This document shows positions 35,577-46,013 of a DNA stretch of 64,000 nucleotides, in pieces. The DNA is from Cellulomonas gelida (GTDB lineage Bacteria; Actinomycetota; Actinomycetes; Actinomycetales; Cellulomonadaceae), in assembly GCF_006538725.1 (NCBI RefSeq), contig NZ_BJLQ01000002.1, forward strand, positions 62,001 through 126,000, in the 5' to 3' direction. The notes beneath the pieces are model-generated. The model ran no database searches and had not been told where the DNA came from. It worked only from the letters and a program-made list of their open reading frames with translations. The translations under genes were made by a program, and so were the position numbers. Each line of letters begins with the position of its first letter. The first letter of the stretch is position 1.

Positions 35577-37250
35577 TCAGGCGACGACGCGCAGGATCTC
35601 CTCGATCGAGGTCTGACCCATGACGACCTTGTACCAGCCGTCGTTGCGGAGCGAGGTCATGCCCTGCTGCATGGCGGTGTTCGCGATGTCGGCGGCCGAC
35701 GAGTGCGCGACGGCGTGCCGCTCGATCTCCTCGGTGACCCGCATGACCTCGTGCAGCGCGAGCCGTCCCTTGTAACCGGTCTTGGAGCATGCCGTGCACC
35801 CGCCCGGCCGGAACAGCTCGGGCACGGGCTCCCCCGGGACCCACGGGAACCGTGCGGCCTCCATCTCCTCGACGGACGGCTGGTACGGCACCTTGCACTT
35901 CGAGCACAGGCGCCGCGCGAGGCGCTGGGCGACGACGCAGTCGAGCGCGGACCCGACGAGGAACGGCTCGATGCCCATCTCCGTCAGACGCGTCACGGCA
36001 GACGGGGCGTCGTTGGTGTGCAGGGTGGACAGCACGAGGTGTCCCGTGAGGGCTGCCTCGATGGCGATCTGCGCGGTCTCGTGGTCACGGATCTCACCGA
36101 GCAGCACCACGTCCGGGTCCGAGCGCAGGATCGACCGCAGCGCGGCCGCGAACGTGAGCCCGGCCTTCGGGTTGACCTGCACCTGGTTGATGCCCGCGAG
36201 GCGGTACTCGACCGGGTCCTCGACGGTGATCACGTTGATGTCGGGCTTGGAGACGGCGTTCAGCGTGGCGTAGAGCGTCGTCGACTTCCCCGAGCCGGTG
36301 GGACCGGTGACCAGGATCATGCCGTACGGCTTGGTGTACGACTCCTTGTACGTCTCGTAGTTGTGGTCGAGGAAGGACAGGTCGCGCAGGTCCAGGCTCG
36401 CGGTGGAGTTGTCGAGGATGCGCATGACGATCTTCTCGCCCCACACCGTCGGCAGCGTCGCCACGCGCAGGTCGATCTTGCGACCGTTGTGCACCACCGA
36501 CATGCGGCCGTCCTGCGGCTTGCGCTTCTCGGCGATGTCGATGTCGCTCATGATCTTCACGCGGGAGATGACGCCGCCGGTGATGTTCTTGGGCGAGCGC
36601 TGCGTCTCGTGCAGCACGCCGTCGATGCGGTAGCGCACCCGCAGGTCGTGCTCGGACGGCTCGATGTGGATGTCCGAGGCGCGGTCGGTGATCGCCTGCG
36701 TCACGAGCAGGTTCACGTACCGCACGATCGGCGCGTCGTCGTCGACGAAGTCGCCCATCTTCGACAGGTCCGCCTCGGGCTCGACCTGCGCGTCCTCGAA
36801 CGCCGACGAGAGGTTCTCCATCTCGCCGTCGGCACGCACGAACCGGTCGATCGCGCGCACGACGTTGTCGTAGGTCGCGATCACCGGGGTGACCTGCATC
36901 CCCGACATCGTGCGCACGTCGTCGACCGCCATGACGTTGCCCGGGTCCGCCGTCGCCAGGATCAGCACGCCGTTCTGGATGGCGATGGGCAGCACGCTGT
37001 ACCGACGGCACAGCGCGCCGGGGACCATCGCGACCGCGGCGCGGTCCACGGGGTGCTCGTCGAGGTCGATGAACTGCATCCCGACCTGCGCGGCGAGCGC
37101 CTGGACGAGCTGGTTCTCCGTCAGCATCCCGAGCTCGACCAGCGTGCGCCCCAGGGACGTGCCCGACACGAGCTGCTCGTCGAGCGCAGACAGCAGCTGC
37201 GCCTCGGTGACCAGACCCTCTTCGAGCAGAATCTCGCCCAGCTGCTTCAC
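35577..37250 (-). CDS. pilB: type IV pilus assembly (extension) ATPase
   Basis: 557-residue GspE-family motor. An N-terminal MshEN-type module has two helical repeats (QLGEILLEEGLVTEAQL, 3-19; SLGRTLVELGMLTENQL, 32-48). Then come ASDIHIEP, Walker A GPTGSGKST (316-324), Walker B VVLLGEIRD and a tetracysteine zinc site (Cys449, 452, 485, 488). I chose the GTG at 37250 because GGGAGGTGCT lies directly before it and the FliA-like -10 box ends only four bases before the in-frame ATG at 37280, which therefore lies at or ahead of the transcript start. The longer alternative would be 567 residues. Confidence 0.94.
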   Translation of the reverse strand: MKQLGEILLEEGLVTEAQLLSALDEQLVSGTSLGRTLVELGMLTENQLVQALAAQVGMQFIDLDEHPVDRAAVAMVPGALCRRYSVLPIAIQNGVLILATADPGNVMAVDDVRTMSGMQVTPVIATYDNVVRAIDRFVRADGEMENLSSAFEDAQVEPEADLSKMGDFVDDDAPIVRYVNLLVTQAITDRASDIHIEPSEHDLRVRYRIDGVLHETQRSPKNITGGVISRVKIMSDIDIAEKRKPQDGRMSVVHNGRKIDLRVATLPTVWGEKIVMRILDNSTASLDLRDLSFLDHNYETYKESYTKPYGMILVTGPTGSGKSTTLYATLNAVSKPDINVITVEDPVEYRLAGINQVQVNPKAGLTFAAALRSILRSDPDVVLLGEIRDHETAQIAIEAALTGHLVLSTLHTNDAPSAVTRLTEMGIEPFLVGSALDCVVAQRLARRLCSKCKVPYQPSVEEMEAARFPWVPGEPVPELFRPGGCTACSKTGYKGRLALHEVMRVTEEIERHAVAHSSAADIANTAMQQGMTSLRNDGWYKVVMGQTSIEEILRVVA

Positions 37251-37260
37251 AGCACCTCCC
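37251..37260 (-). promoter_or_regulatory. Shine-Dalgarno deciding the pilB start
   Basis: GGGAGGTGCT on the minus strand directly precedes GTG 37250. Together with the predicted transcription start near 37279 it argues against the upstream ATG at 37280. Confidence 0.55.
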
Positions 37261-37284
37261 AGTGACACGACGGCCGTCATCGAC

Positions 37285-37313
37285 CTATCGGCACCCGACC
37301 GACCGCGCCTGAG
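37285..37313 (-). promoter_or_regulatory. FliA/sigma-28-like promoter of pilB
   Basis: Minus strand CTCA (37313-37310), 17 bases, GCCGATAG (37292-37285), followed by GTC as at pilM. This is the closest match in the window to the sigma-28 -10 consensus GCCGATAA. Confidence 0.72.
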
Positions 37314-37368
37314 CAGAACGGGACGATCGATGGCGGGGCGGGTCGTGCGTCCGCCGTGGGGAGACCTC

Positions 37369-38217
37369 GTGCACGCCGGCCGTCCATCAGGGCGCTCCCA
37401 GACGGCGCGCGTATGCTCGCGCCAGTCCCCACGCCAGGAGCTCGTCATCAGCACCCCTGCACTCCCCCGCACCGCCGCGTCCCCCCGCGCGACCCGCCCC
37501 ACGCTCGTCGTCGACCCGGCCCCAGACGCCGCCGCAGTCGCCCACGCCGCACGGCAGATCGGCGCCGAGGCGCGCCCGATCGTCCTCGTGCACGGCACGC
37601 GCACGTCGTCGGCCATCTGGGCGCCCCAGGTCGCCGAGCTCGAGCGACTCGGGCACGTCGCCGTCGCGATCGACCTTCCCGGGCACGGCGCGCGGTCCCA
37701 CGAGCGGTTCACGCTCGAGGGCGCGCTCGAGGCCGTCGACGCGGCGGTCGCGGGCTGCTCGGCTCCCCCGCTGCTGGTCGGGCTCTCGCTCGGCGGGTAC
37801 GTGACCCTCGCCTACGCCGGTCGCCACGAGGACCGCATCGCCGGCGTCGTCGCAGCGGGGTGCTCGACGCAGACCCGCGGGCCGCTGCTGCGCGGCTACA
37901 GCCGGGTCTCGACCGGTGTCACCCGCGCGCTGCGGCTCGGCGGCGGCTCGTGGCACGTCGTCACCGACATGCTGCACGCCCTGGCCGCCTACTCGCCGCT
38001 GTCCGACCTGCGCCGCCTGACGCTGCCCGTCTGGCTCGTGAACGGTCGCCGCGACCCGCTGCGCCTCGAGGAGCGTCGGTACCTGCGCGCGCACGCCGGC
38101 GCCCGCCTCACGGTCGTCCCCCGCGCGGGACACGACGTCAACACGCACGCTCCCGACGCGTTCAACCGCGTCCTGGTGGACGCGCTGCGCGAGCTCGCGC
38201 CGCAGCACACCCCCTGA
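37369..38217 (+). CDS. alpha/beta hydrolase family protein
   Basis: About 282 residues with oxyanion segment VLVHGTRTSSAIW, nucleophile elbow GLSLGGY (Ser in GxSxG), acid in NGRRDPLR and catalytic His in AGHDVN, so the triad is complete. The substrate is unknown. The start is uncertain: GTG 37369 has GGGGAG upstream and is used here. A GGAG-like site also precedes codons for VISTPALP, but no standard start codon lies there. The gene is divergent from pilB and shares its 119-base promoter region, without a visible FliA-like box on this strand. Confidence 0.82.
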   Translation: MHAGRPSGRSQTARVCSRQSPRQELVISTPALPRTAASPRATRPTLVVDPAPDAAAVAHAARQIGAEARPIVLVHGTRTSSAIWAPQVAELERLGHVAVAIDLPGHGARSHERFTLEGALEAVDAAVAGCSAPPLLVGLSLGGYVTLAYAGRHEDRIAGVVAAGCSTQTRGPLLRGYSRVSTGVTRALRLGGGSWHVVTDMLHALAAYSPLSDLRRLTLPVWLVNGRRDPLRLEERRYLRAHAGARLTVVPRAGHDVNTHAPDAFNRVLVDALRELAPQHTP

Positions 38218-38243
38218 CGCTCGGGCCGTCCTGCGCGTACGAC

Positions 38244-38289
38244 GACGGGCCCGCCGCGCCGGTCACGTGGACCGGGCGACGGGCCCGTC
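38244..38289. terminator. hairpin between convergent hydrolase and pyk genes
   Basis: GACGGGCCCG pairs with CGGGCCCGTC, with a second inner stem CCGGTC/GACCGG. It lies between two convergent stop codons (38217 and 38302) and could terminate both. Confidence 0.75.
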
Positions 38290-38301
38290 GAGGTCAGGAC
38301 G

Positions 38302-39729
38302 TCAGGCGATGCGCTCGGACTCGTCGCCGATCTTGTGCACGACGATCGAGTTCGTCGAGCCCACGACGCCCACGGGCGCGCCGGACACGACCACCACGTA
38401 GTCGCCGGTCTCGGCGAGACCGTTGGCCTGCAGCGTCTTGTCGACCTGGTCGACCATCTCGTCGGTGCTCGAGACGGTCGGGACCTGGTAGGTCTGCACG
38501 CCCCAGCTCAGCGAGAGCACGTTGCGCACCGACTCGACCGGCGTGAACGCGAGCAGCGGGATCGGCGAACGCAGGCGCGACATGCGCCGCGCCGAGTCGC
38601 CGGACTGCGTGAACGTGACGAGGTACTTCACGCCGATCCGCTCGCCGATCTCGGCGGCGGCACGGGTGATCGCTCCACCACGCGTGTGGGGCGTCGAGCC
38701 GAGCGGCGCGATGCGCTCGCGACCGAGCTGCTCGGTGGCCTCGATGATCCGAGCCATCGTGCGGACGGTCTCGATCGGGTAGTCGCCCACGCTGGTCTCG
38801 CCCGAGAGCATGACCGCGTCGGCGCCGTCGAGCACGGCGTTGGCGCAGTCCGAGGCCTCGGCACGCGTCGGGCGGGGGTTCGTCGTCATCGACTCGAGCA
38901 CCTGGGTGGCGACGATGACCGGCTTGGCGTTACGACGAGCGAGCTCGACGGCGCGCTTCTGCACGAGCGGGACCTGCTCGAGCGGCAGCTCCACACCCAG
39001 GTCGCCGCGGGCGACCATGATGCCGTCGAACGCCTGGACGATCTCGGCGAGGTTCTCGACGGCCTGCGGCTTCTCGATCTTGGCGACGACCGGGACGACC
39101 CGGCCCTCCTCCTCCATGATCTGGCGGACGCGGTCGTAGTCCGAGGCGGCCCGGACGAACGAGAGCGCGATGAAGTCGGCGCCCTGCGCCAGGCCCCAGC
39201 GCAGGTCGGCCTCGTCCTTGTCGCTCATGGCGGGGACGGACACGGCCACGCCGGGCAGGTTGAGGCCCTTGTTGTTGGAGACGGTGCCGGGCACCTCGAC
39301 GCGCGTGACGACGTCGTTGCCGACGACCTCGATGACGCGGACGAGCACCTTGCCGTCGTCGATCAGGATCGGGTCGCCGGGCTTCACGTCGCCGATCAGG
39401 CCCTTGAACGTCGTCGAGACGCGCTCCTTGGTGCCCTCGACGTCGTCGACCGTGATGGTGAACGTGTCACCCACGGCGACGTCGTGCTTGCCCTCGATGA
39501 AACGGCCGAGGCGGATCTTGGGGCCCTGCAGGTCCACGAGGACCGCGACCGAGCGACCGGACGCCTGGGCGGCGGCACGGACGTTCTTGATGACCTTGGC
39601 GTGTTCCTCGGGCTCGCCGTGGCTCCGGTTGATCCGGGCGACGTCCATGCCGGCGTCGACCAGCGCCTGGATCATGTCGAGCGACTCCGTCGCCGGGCCA
39701 AGGGTGCAGACGATCTTTGCTCTACGCAT
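38302..39729 (-). CDS. pyk: pyruvate kinase
   Basis: Pyruvate kinase makes pyruvate and ATP from PEP and ADP. The 475-residue length is standard. The N-terminal RRAKIVCTLGPATES, the ARINRSHG substrate motif, the catalytic-lysine/metal region VVAKIEKPQAVENL and MVARGDLGVELPLEQVP are intact. An actinobacterial C-terminal allosteric domain is present. The ATG at 39729 lies seven bases past a TAGGCT -10 box, so the mRNA may be leaderless; no Shine-Dalgarno is seen. It is downstream of gltD but likely has its own promoter. Confidence 0.97.
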   Translation of the reverse strand: MRRAKIVCTLGPATESLDMIQALVDAGMDVARINRSHGEPEEHAKVIKNVRAAAQASGRSVAVLVDLQGPKIRLGRFIEGKHDVAVGDTFTITVDDVEGTKERVSTTFKGLIGDVKPGDPILIDDGKVLVRVIEVVGNDVVTRVEVPGTVSNNKGLNLPGVAVSVPAMSDKDEADLRWGLAQGADFIALSFVRAASDYDRVRQIMEEEGRVVPVVAKIEKPQAVENLAEIVQAFDGIMVARGDLGVELPLEQVPLVQKRAVELARRNAKPVIVATQVLESMTTNPRPTRAEASDCANAVLDGADAVMLSGETSVGDYPIETVRTMARIIEATEQLGRERIAPLGSTPHTRGGAITRAAAEIGERIGVKYLVTFTQSGDSARRMSRLRSPIPLLAFTPVESVRNVLSLSWGVQTYQVPTVSSTDEMVDQVDKTLQANGLAETGDYVVVVSGAPVGVVGSTNSIVVHKIGDESERIA

Positions 39730-39736
39730 GAAGGCG

Positions 39737-39742
39737 AGCCTA
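39737..39742 (-). promoter_or_regulatory. candidate -10 of a leaderless pyk promoter
   Basis: TAGGCT on the minus strand, seven bases before the pyk ATG, fits TANNNT. The -35 region (CAAGCA at 17-base spacing) is poor. Leaderless initiation is common in actinobacteria. Confidence 0.35.
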
Positions 39743-39765
39743 TGCCTTTCGATGATTTGTGCTTG

Positions 39766-39787
39766 GGTCCGAACGTCCCGTCGGACC
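39766..39787 (-). terminator. hairpin after gltD
   Basis: GGTCCGA and TCGGACC pair around an 8-base loop, 23 bases past the gltD stop. It is a modest stem, possibly a terminator separating gltBD from pyk. Confidence 0.4.
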
Positions 39788-39810
39788 ACCGAGGCCCGCG
39801 GGTAGGGGGG

Positions 39811-41280
39811 TCAGGGGCGAAGAGCCAGAGTGCTGGCTTCGACGGGGCTGGGGAGCTCCGTCGCACCTGACAGGTACGTGTCGACGGCGGCGGCCGCGGC
39901 GCGGCCCTCCGCGATCGCCCACACGACGAGTGACTGGCCGCGACCGGCATCCCCCGCGACGAACACGCCCGGCACCGCCGTGGCGAAGTCGTCGGAGCGG
40001 GCGAACGCACCGCGCGATGTGAGGCCGAGACCGAGCTGGGCGACCGCGGTCTGCGTCTCCGGGCCCGTGAAGCCCATGGCGACGAGCACCAGGTCGACGG
40101 GCAGCTCACGCTCGGTGCCCGCGGTCGGGACGCGACGTCCGTCCGGCAGGTACTGCGTGGTCGCCAGGCGCAGCGACGCGACGCGCGTGCCGGTCTCGTC
40201 GGGCTCGAAGGCCACCGTCGACGCGAGGTACGCGCGCTCGCCGCCCTCCTCGTGCGAGGACGAGACCTCGAACAGGATCGGGTCGGTCGGCCAGGGCTGG
40301 TTCGCCGGACGGTCCGTGGGCGGGCGCTTGCCGATCGCGAGCGTCGTGACGGAGGCCGCACCCTGACGCAGCGCGGTGCCGAGGCAGTCCGAGCCGGTGT
40401 CGCCGCCGCCGATGATGACCACGTGCTTGCCCTCGGCAGTGACCTGGTCCGCGACCGTCTTGCCCGCGGCCACGGCGTTCGCCGGGTGCAGGTAGTCCAT
40501 CGCGAACATGACGCCCTCGAGGTCGTTGCCCGGCACGCTCAGCTCGCGCGGCACCGTGGCACCGGTCGCGATGACGATCGCGTCGTAGCGCGCCTGCAGC
40601 TGCGCCCAGGTGAGGTCGCGACCGATCTCGACACCCGGGCGGAAGCGCGTGCCCTCGGCCTCCATCTGGGCCAGGCGACGGTCGATGTGGATCTTCTCGA
40701 GCTTGAAGTCCGGGACGCCGTAGCGCAGCAGCCCGCCGATCGCGTCGTCCCGCTCGTACACCGCGACGGTGTGGCCGGCGCGCGTGAGCTGCTGCGCGGC
40801 CGCCAGGCCCGCCGGGCCTGAGCCGACGACGGCGACCGTGTGCCCCGTGAGGCGCTGCGGCACCTGCGGCGTGACCAGGCCGCGGTCGAACGCCTCGTCG
40901 ATGATCGAGACCTCGACGTTCTTGATCGTCACCGGCGGCTGGTTGATCCCGAGCACGCACGACGACTCGCACGGGGCCGGGCAGATGCGCCCGGTGAACT
41001 CGGGGAAGTTGTTGGTCGCGTGCAGGCGCTCGATCGCGTCGCCCCACTGGCCGCGCCACACGAGGTCGTTCCACTCGGGGATGAGGTTCCCGAGCGGGCA
41101 CCCGTTGTGGCAGAACGGCACGCCGCAGTCCATGCACCGGCCGGCCTGCTCCCTGAGGAACGGCTGACCCTCCTCGAGGTGCGCGTGCACGTCCTTCCAG
41201 TCACGCAGCCGCACCTCGACGGGGCGGTTCGGCGGGAGCTCGCGCTCCCGCACCTTCAGAAAGCCACGGTGGTCAGCCAC
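39811..41280 (-). CDS. gltD: glutamate synthase small subunit
   Basis: 489 residues. The beta subunit of NAD(P)H-dependent glutamate synthase passes electrons from NAD(P)H through FAD and iron-sulphur clusters to GltB. N-terminal cluster cysteines are in [17 protein letters not shown] and CPAPCESSC. The FAD motif is [15 protein letters not shown] and the NAD(P)H motif [13 protein letters not shown]. The GTG at 41280 overlaps the gltB stop by eight bases and has GGAGGTGGCCC upstream, so the two are co-translated. Confidence 0.97.
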   Translation of the reverse strand: MADHRGFLKVRERELPPNRPVEVRLRDWKDVHAHLEEGQPFLREQAGRCMDCGVPFCHNGCPLGNLIPEWNDLVWRGQWGDAIERLHATNNFPEFTGRICPAPCESSCVLGINQPPVTIKNVEVSIIDEAFDRGLVTPQVPQRLTGHTVAVVGSGPAGLAAAQQLTRAGHTVAVYERDDAIGGLLRYGVPDFKLEKIHIDRRLAQMEAEGTRFRPGVEIGRDLTWAQLQARYDAIVIATGATVPRELSVPGNDLEGVMFAMDYLHPANAVAAGKTVADQVTAEGKHVVIIGGGDTGSDCLGTALRQGAASVTTLAIGKRPPTDRPANQPWPTDPILFEVSSSHEEGGERAYLASTVAFEPDETGTRVASLRLATTQYLPDGRRVPTAGTERELPVDLVLVAMGFTGPETQTAVAQLGLGLTSRGAFARSDDFATAVPGVFVAGDAGRGQSLVVWAIAEGRAAAAAVDTYLSGATELPSPVEASTLALRP

Positions 41281-44200
41281 GGGCCACCTCCAGGATCTGG
41301 TCCCACACGCCGGGCGCCGCGGGGTCGAGGCCGTCGGCCTCGGCCTGCGCGAGCGCGCGTCGGACGCGTGCGTACTCGGTGGGCAGGAGACGGGTGAAGC
41401 GCGAGCGCCAGTCACCCTCGAGCAGCTCGGCGGCGACGGGCGAGCCCGTGTCCTGTGCGTACCGCACGAGGAGCGAGCCGACGAGCGCCGCGTCGTCGTC
41501 GTCGAGCGGCGTGAGCGAGAGCTCGCCCGAGCGCAGCGCGTCGACGTTCACGAGCTCGGGCTCGAGGTCGAGGACGTACGCCGTCCCGCCCGACATGCCG
41601 GCGCCGAAGTTGCGGCCCGTCCGGCCGAGGACGACGACCGTGCCGCCGGTCATGTACTCGCACGCGTGGTCGCCCACGCCCTCGACGACGAGCGTCGCGC
41701 CGGAGTTGCGCACCGCGAACCGCTCACCGGTCAGGCCGCGCAGGAACGCCTCGCCCGACGTCGCGCCGTAGCCGATCACGTTGCCCGCGATGACGTTGTG
41801 GCTCGACGAGAGCACCGAGCTGCGGTCCGGCCGGACGATCACGCGACCGCCGGACAGGCCCTTGGCGACGTAGTCGTTCGCGTCGCCGAACAGGCGCAGC
41901 GTGACGCCACGAGGCAGGAAGGCGCCGAACGACTGCCCGCCCGATCCCGTGAGCGTGACGTCGATGGTGTCGTCGGGCAGTCCCTGCCCGCCGTAGCGAC
42001 GCGTGACCTCGTGCCCGAGCATCGTGCCGACCGTGCGGTTGACGTTGCGCACGGGCAGCGAGATGCGCACCGGCTCACCGCGCTCGAGCGCGTCGGCCGA
42101 CAGCGCGATGAGGCGGTTGTCGAGCGCGCGGTCGAGACCGTGGTCCTGGTTCTTGGTGTGGTGCAGCGCCGAGCCGGGCTTGGGCTGCGGCACGGCCAGG
42201 ACGGGCGACAGGTCGAGACCCTCCGCCTTCCAGTGGTCGATCGCCGCACGCGTCTCGAGCAGCTCGACGTGGCCGACAGCCTCCTCGATCGAGCGGAAGC
42301 CGAGCGCGGCGAGGTGCTCGCGGACCTCGGTGGCGATGAACTCGAAGAACGCCTCGACGAACTGCGGCTTGCCCGAGAACCGCGCACGCAGCTCCGGATT
42401 CTGGGTCGCGACGCCGACCGGGCAGGTGTCGAGGTGGCAGACGCGCATCATGATGCAGCCCGAGACGACCAGCGGCGCGGTCGCGAAGCCGAACTCCTCG
42501 GCGCCGAGCAGCGCACCGACCACCACGTCACGGCCGGTCTTGAGCTGACCGTCGACCTGCACCACGACCCGGTCGCGCAGGTCGTTCATGACGAGCGTCT
42601 GCTGCGTCTCGGCGAGGCCGATCTCCCACGGCGTGCCCGCGTGCTTGAGCGACGTGAGCGGGCTCGCGCCCGTCCCGCCGTCGTGCCCCGAGATCAGCAC
42701 CACGTCCGAGTGCGCCTTGGCCACGCCGGCCGCGATCGTGCCGACGCCGAACTCCGAGACGAGCTTGGTGTGGATGCGTGCCCGCGGGTTCGCGTTCTTC
42801 GCGTCGTGGATGAGCTGCGCGAGGTCCTCGATCGAGTAGATGTCGTGGTGCGGCGGCGGCGAGATCAGGCCGACGCCGGGCGTCGAGTGCCGGGTCTTGG
42901 CGATCCACGGGTACACCTTGTGGCCCGGCAGCTGACCACCCTCGCCTGGCTTGGCGCCCTGCGCGAGCTTGATCTGGATGTCGTCGGCGTTCGTCAGGTA
43001 CTCCGAGGTGACGCCGAACCGGCCGGAGGCGATCTGCTTGATCGCGGAGCGCCGCTCGGGGTCGTGCAGGCGCTCGGGGTCCTCGCCGCCCTCGCCCGTG
43101 TTCGACTTGCCGCCGATCCGGTTCATCGCGACGGCCAGCGTCTCGTGCGCCTCGGCCGAGATCGAGCCGTAGGACATCGCACCCGTGCTGAACCGCTTGA
43201 GGATCTCGCTCACCGGCTCGACCTCGTCGAGCGGGACGGGCGCGCGCACGCCCTCCTTGAAGCTCAGCAGCCCGCGCAGCGTCATGAGGCGCTTGCTCTG
43301 CTCGTCGACGCGCTGCGTGTACTGGCGGAAGACGTCCATCTGCCGCGTGCGCGTCGCGTGCTGCAGGCGGAAGACCGTCTCAGGGTCGAACAGGTGGTCC
43401 TCACCGTCGCGGCGCCACTGGTACTCGCCACCGACCGCGAGGCGCTGGTGCGGCTGCCGGTTCCCGGACGCCGGGTACGCGTCGGCGTGCCGCGCCGCGA
43501 CCTCGGCCGCGATCACGTCGAGGCCGATGCCCCCGAGCCGGCTCGTCGTGCCGGTGAAGTACCGGTCGACGAGCGGCTGCGACAGCCCGATCGCCTCGAA
43601 CACCTGCGCGCCGCGGTAGGACGCGATCGTCGAGATGCCCATCTTGGACATGACCTTCAGGACGCCCTTGCCGAGCGCCTTGATGAGGTTCTTGACCGCC
43701 TTCTCCGGGCCGACCTCACCGAGGTACCCGTTGCGGGCGAGCTCCTCGACCGTCTCCATCGCGAGGTACGGGTTCACCGCGGCCGCGCCGTAGCCGATGA
43801 GCAGCGCGACGTGGTGCACCTCGCGCACGTCGCCTGCCTCGACGACGAGCGAGATCTGGGTCCGCGTGTGCCGGCGCAGCGTGTGGTGGTGCACGGCGCT
43901 CAGGAGCAGCAGCGACGGGATCGGCGCGAGCTCGGCGTCCGAGTTGCGGTCGGAGAGCACGACGAAGCTGACGCCGTCGGCGACCGCGCGGTCGACCTCG
44001 GCGAAGATCTCCTCGAGCCGCGCCTCGAGGGCTGCTCCCCCGCCGGACGCCTTGTACAGGCCGCGGATCGTCGTCGCGCGGAAGCCGTGCCTCGGCTCCT
44101 TGTGGACGTGCACGATCTTGGCGAGCTGGTCGTTGTCGAGCACCGGGAACGGCAGGACGAGCTTGCGCGCGTGCTCCGGGCCGTCGGCCAGCAGGTTCGG

Positions 44201-45832
44201 CTCGGGACCGATCGCACCACCGATCGCGGTGACGAGCTCCTCGCGGATCGCGTCCAACGGCGGGTTCGTGACCTGCGCGAACATCTGGGTGAAGTAGTCG
44301 AACAGGAGCCGCGGGCGCTGCGAGAGCACCGCGACCGGCGTGTCGGAGCCCATCGCGCCGAGCGGCTCGGCGCCGTTCGCCGCCATCGGCGTCAGGAGGA
44401 CCTTGAGCTCCTCCTCGGTGTAGCCGAACGCACGCTGCCGCCGGCGGACCGAGGCCGCCGAGTGGGCGACGTGGTCACGCTCGGGCAGCTGCTCGAGGTA
44501 GACCGAGTTCTCCTGCACCCACTGCGCGTAGGGCCGCTGCGCGGCGAGGCTCGCCATGACCTCGGAGTCCGCGACGATCCGGCCCTGACCGGTGTCGACG
44601 AGGAAGAACAGGCCCGGCTCGAGGCGGCCCTTCGCGACGATCGACGCGGGGTCGAGGTCGAGCACGCCCGCCTCGGACGCGCAGACGACGAGACCGTCCT
44701 CGGTCACCCAGTACCGACCCGGGCGCAGCCCGTTGCGGTCCTGCACGGCACCGATGAGCGTCCCGTCGGTGAACGTCATGGCGGCCGGCCCGTCCCACGG
44801 CTCCATGAGCGTGGAGTGGTACTCGAAGAACGCGCGCGTGGACGGGTCCATCTGCGCGTGGTTCTCCCACGGCTCCGGGATCATCATCATGACCGCGTGC
44901 GGCAGGGACCGGCCCGAGAGGTGGAGCAGCTCGAGCACCTCGTCGAAGCTGCCCGAGTCCGACCCACCCGGGGTACAGACGGGCAGCAGCGGCGCCAGGT
45001 CACCCAGCTCCTCGGACGCGAGCATGCCCTCGCGCGCCGCCATCCAGTTGCGGTTGCCGCGCACCGTGTTGATCTCGCCGTTGTGCGCGACCATCCGGAA
45101 CGGCTGCGCGAGCGGCCAGGACGGGAACGTGTTGGTCGAGAAGCGCGAGTGCACGAGCGCGATCTCGGAGGCGTACCGCGGGTCCGACAGGTCGGCGAAG
45201 AACGGCTCGAGCTGGCCGGTCGTCAGCATGCCCTTGTAGGTGATGGTGCGCGCAGACAGCGACGCGAAGTACACGCCGTGCTCGCGCTCCGCGCGCTTGC
45301 GCAGGCGGTAGGCCCGCCGGTCCAGCGCGATCCCCGACAGCTCCCGCGACGGGTCCGCGACGACGAGCTGACGGAACACGGGCATCGACGCGCGTGCGGT
45401 CGGGCCCACGAGGTCGGCCGTCACGACGACGTCGCGCCAGGCCAGGACGTCGAGCTTCTCCTCGGCCGCGACCGCCTCGACGGCGGCGACGACCGCGGCG
45501 CGCTCGGCCTCGTCCTGCGGCAGGAAGGCCATGCCGATGGCGTAGTAGCCGACCGGCGGCAGGTCGGCGTCGACCACGTCGCGCAGGAACGCGTCGGGGA
45601 TCTGGGTGAGGATGCCCGCGCCGTCACCGGAGTCCTCCTCGGCGCCGACGGCACCGCGGTGGTCGAGGTTGAGCAGGGCGGTCAGGCCGGCGTCGACGAT
45701 GTCGCGTCCGGGCGTCCCGCGCAGCGTCGCGACGAACGCGAAGCCGCAGGCGTCGTGCTCGGCCGACGCGTCGTACAGGGGGTACGACGCGGGGTCGAGC
45801 GACGTGCTCGGCAGACCGCTGGGCGACGTCAT
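41273..45832 (-). CDS. gltB: glutamate synthase large subunit
   Basis: 1,519 residues. The enzyme transfers the glutamine amide to 2-oxoglutarate to make two glutamates. The N-terminal glutaminase domain has its nucleophile in EHDACGFAF (Cys about 28), which implies removal of a short propeptide. Then come the central domain, the FMN domain with the 3Fe-4S cysteines in [15 protein letters not shown], and the C-terminal beta-helix rich in glycine. The ATG at 45832 is preferred (GAGG/GGTAGAG upstream); a GTG five codons earlier at 45847 is possible. A hairpin sits in the leader. Confidence 0.97.
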   Translation of the reverse strand: MTSPSGLPSTSLDPASYPLYDASAEHDACGFAFVATLRGTPGRDIVDAGLTALLNLDHRGAVGAEEDSGDGAGILTQIPDAFLRDVVDADLPPVGYYAIGMAFLPQDEAERAAVVAAVEAVAAEEKLDVLAWRDVVVTADLVGPTARASMPVFRQLVVADPSRELSGIALDRRAYRLRKRAEREHGVYFASLSARTITYKGMLTTGQLEPFFADLSDPRYASEIALVHSRFSTNTFPSWPLAQPFRMVAHNGEINTVRGNRNWMAAREGMLASEELGDLAPLLPVCTPGGSDSGSFDEVLELLHLSGRSLPHAVMMMIPEPWENHAQMDPSTRAFFEYHSTLMEPWDGPAAMTFTDGTLIGAVQDRNGLRPGRYWVTEDGLVVCASEAGVLDLDPASIVAKGRLEPGLFFLVDTGQGRIVADSEVMASLAAQRPYAQWVQENSVYLEQLPERDHVAHSAASVRRRQRAFGYTEEELKVLLTPMAANGAEPLGAMGSDTPVAVLSQRPRLLFDYFTQMFAQVTNPPLDAIREELVTAIGGAIGPEPNLLADGPEHARKLVLPFPVLDNDQLAKIVHVHKEPRHGFRATTIRGLYKASGGGAALEARLEEIFAEVDRAVADGVSFVVLSDRNSDAELAPIPSLLLLSAVHHHTLRRHTRTQISLVVEAGDVREVHHVALLIGYGAAAVNPYLAMETVEELARNGYLGEVGPEKAVKNLIKALGKGVLKVMSKMGISTIASYRGAQVFEAIGLSQPLVDRYFTGTTSRLGGIGLDVIAAEVAARHADAYPASGNRQPHQRLAVGGEYQWRRDGEDHLFDPETVFRLQHATRTRQMDVFRQYTQRVDEQSKRLMTLRGLLSFKEGVRAPVPLDEVEPVSEILKRFSTGAMSYGSISAEAHETLAVAMNRIGGKSNTGEGGEDPERLHDPERRSAIKQIASGRFGVTSEYLTNADDIQIKLAQGAKPGEGGQLPGHKVYPWIAKTRHSTPGVGLISPPPHHDIYSIEDLAQLIHDAKNANPRARIHTKLVSEFGVGTIAAGVAKAHSDVVLISGHDGGTGASPLTSLKHAGTPWEIGLAETQQTLVMNDLRDRVVVQVDGQLKTGRDVVVGALLGAEEFGFATAPLVVSGCIMMRVCHLDTCPVGVATQNPELRARFSGKPQFVEAFFEFIATEVREHLAALGFRSIEEAVGHVELLETRAAIDHWKAEGLDLSPVLAVPQPKPGSALHHTKNQDHGLDRALDNRLIALSADALERGEPVRISLPVRNVNRTVGTMLGHEVTRRYGGQGLPDDTIDVTLTGSGGQSFGAFLPRGVTLRLFGDANDYVAKGLSGGRVIVRPDRSSVLSSSHNVIAGNVIGYGATSGEAFLRGLTGERFAVRNSGATLVVEGVGDHACEYMTGGTVVVLGRTGRNFGAGMSGGTAYVLDLEPELVNVDALRSGELSLTPLDDDDAALVGSLLVRYAQDTGSPVAAELLEGDWRSRFTRLLPTEYARVRRALAQAEADGLDPAAPGVWDQILEVARG

Positions 45833-45850
45833 CTCTACCGTCCTCACAGT

Positions 45851-45870
45851 GCCCCGGAACGGACCGGGGC
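45851..45870 (-). promoter_or_regulatory. hairpin in the gltB leader
   Basis: A perfect 7-bp stem (GCCCCGG/CCGGGGC) with a 6-base loop lies 19 bases upstream of the gltB ATG. A possible -10 TATCGT (45927-45922, minus strand) lies beyond it. No clear GlnR box is seen. Confidence 0.35.
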
Positions 45871-46013
45871 TCGCACGAAAACATGGGGGGATCGGGACGT
45901 CGTCGGCCCTTGTGCTGGGCGACGATACAACCCGTCGGAACGGGGAGCCGCATCGCCCTGTGTGACCTGGCTCACAGGGAGCTGGTCGGTTCTCAGGCGG
46001 TCCGCGCCTGCCG

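Noticed and set aside
37437-37450. ATC start for the alpha/beta hydrolase after CAGGAGCTCGTC
   Set aside because: A Shine-Dalgarno-like string is present but ATC is an extremely rare start; GTG 37369 with GGGGAG was preferred.
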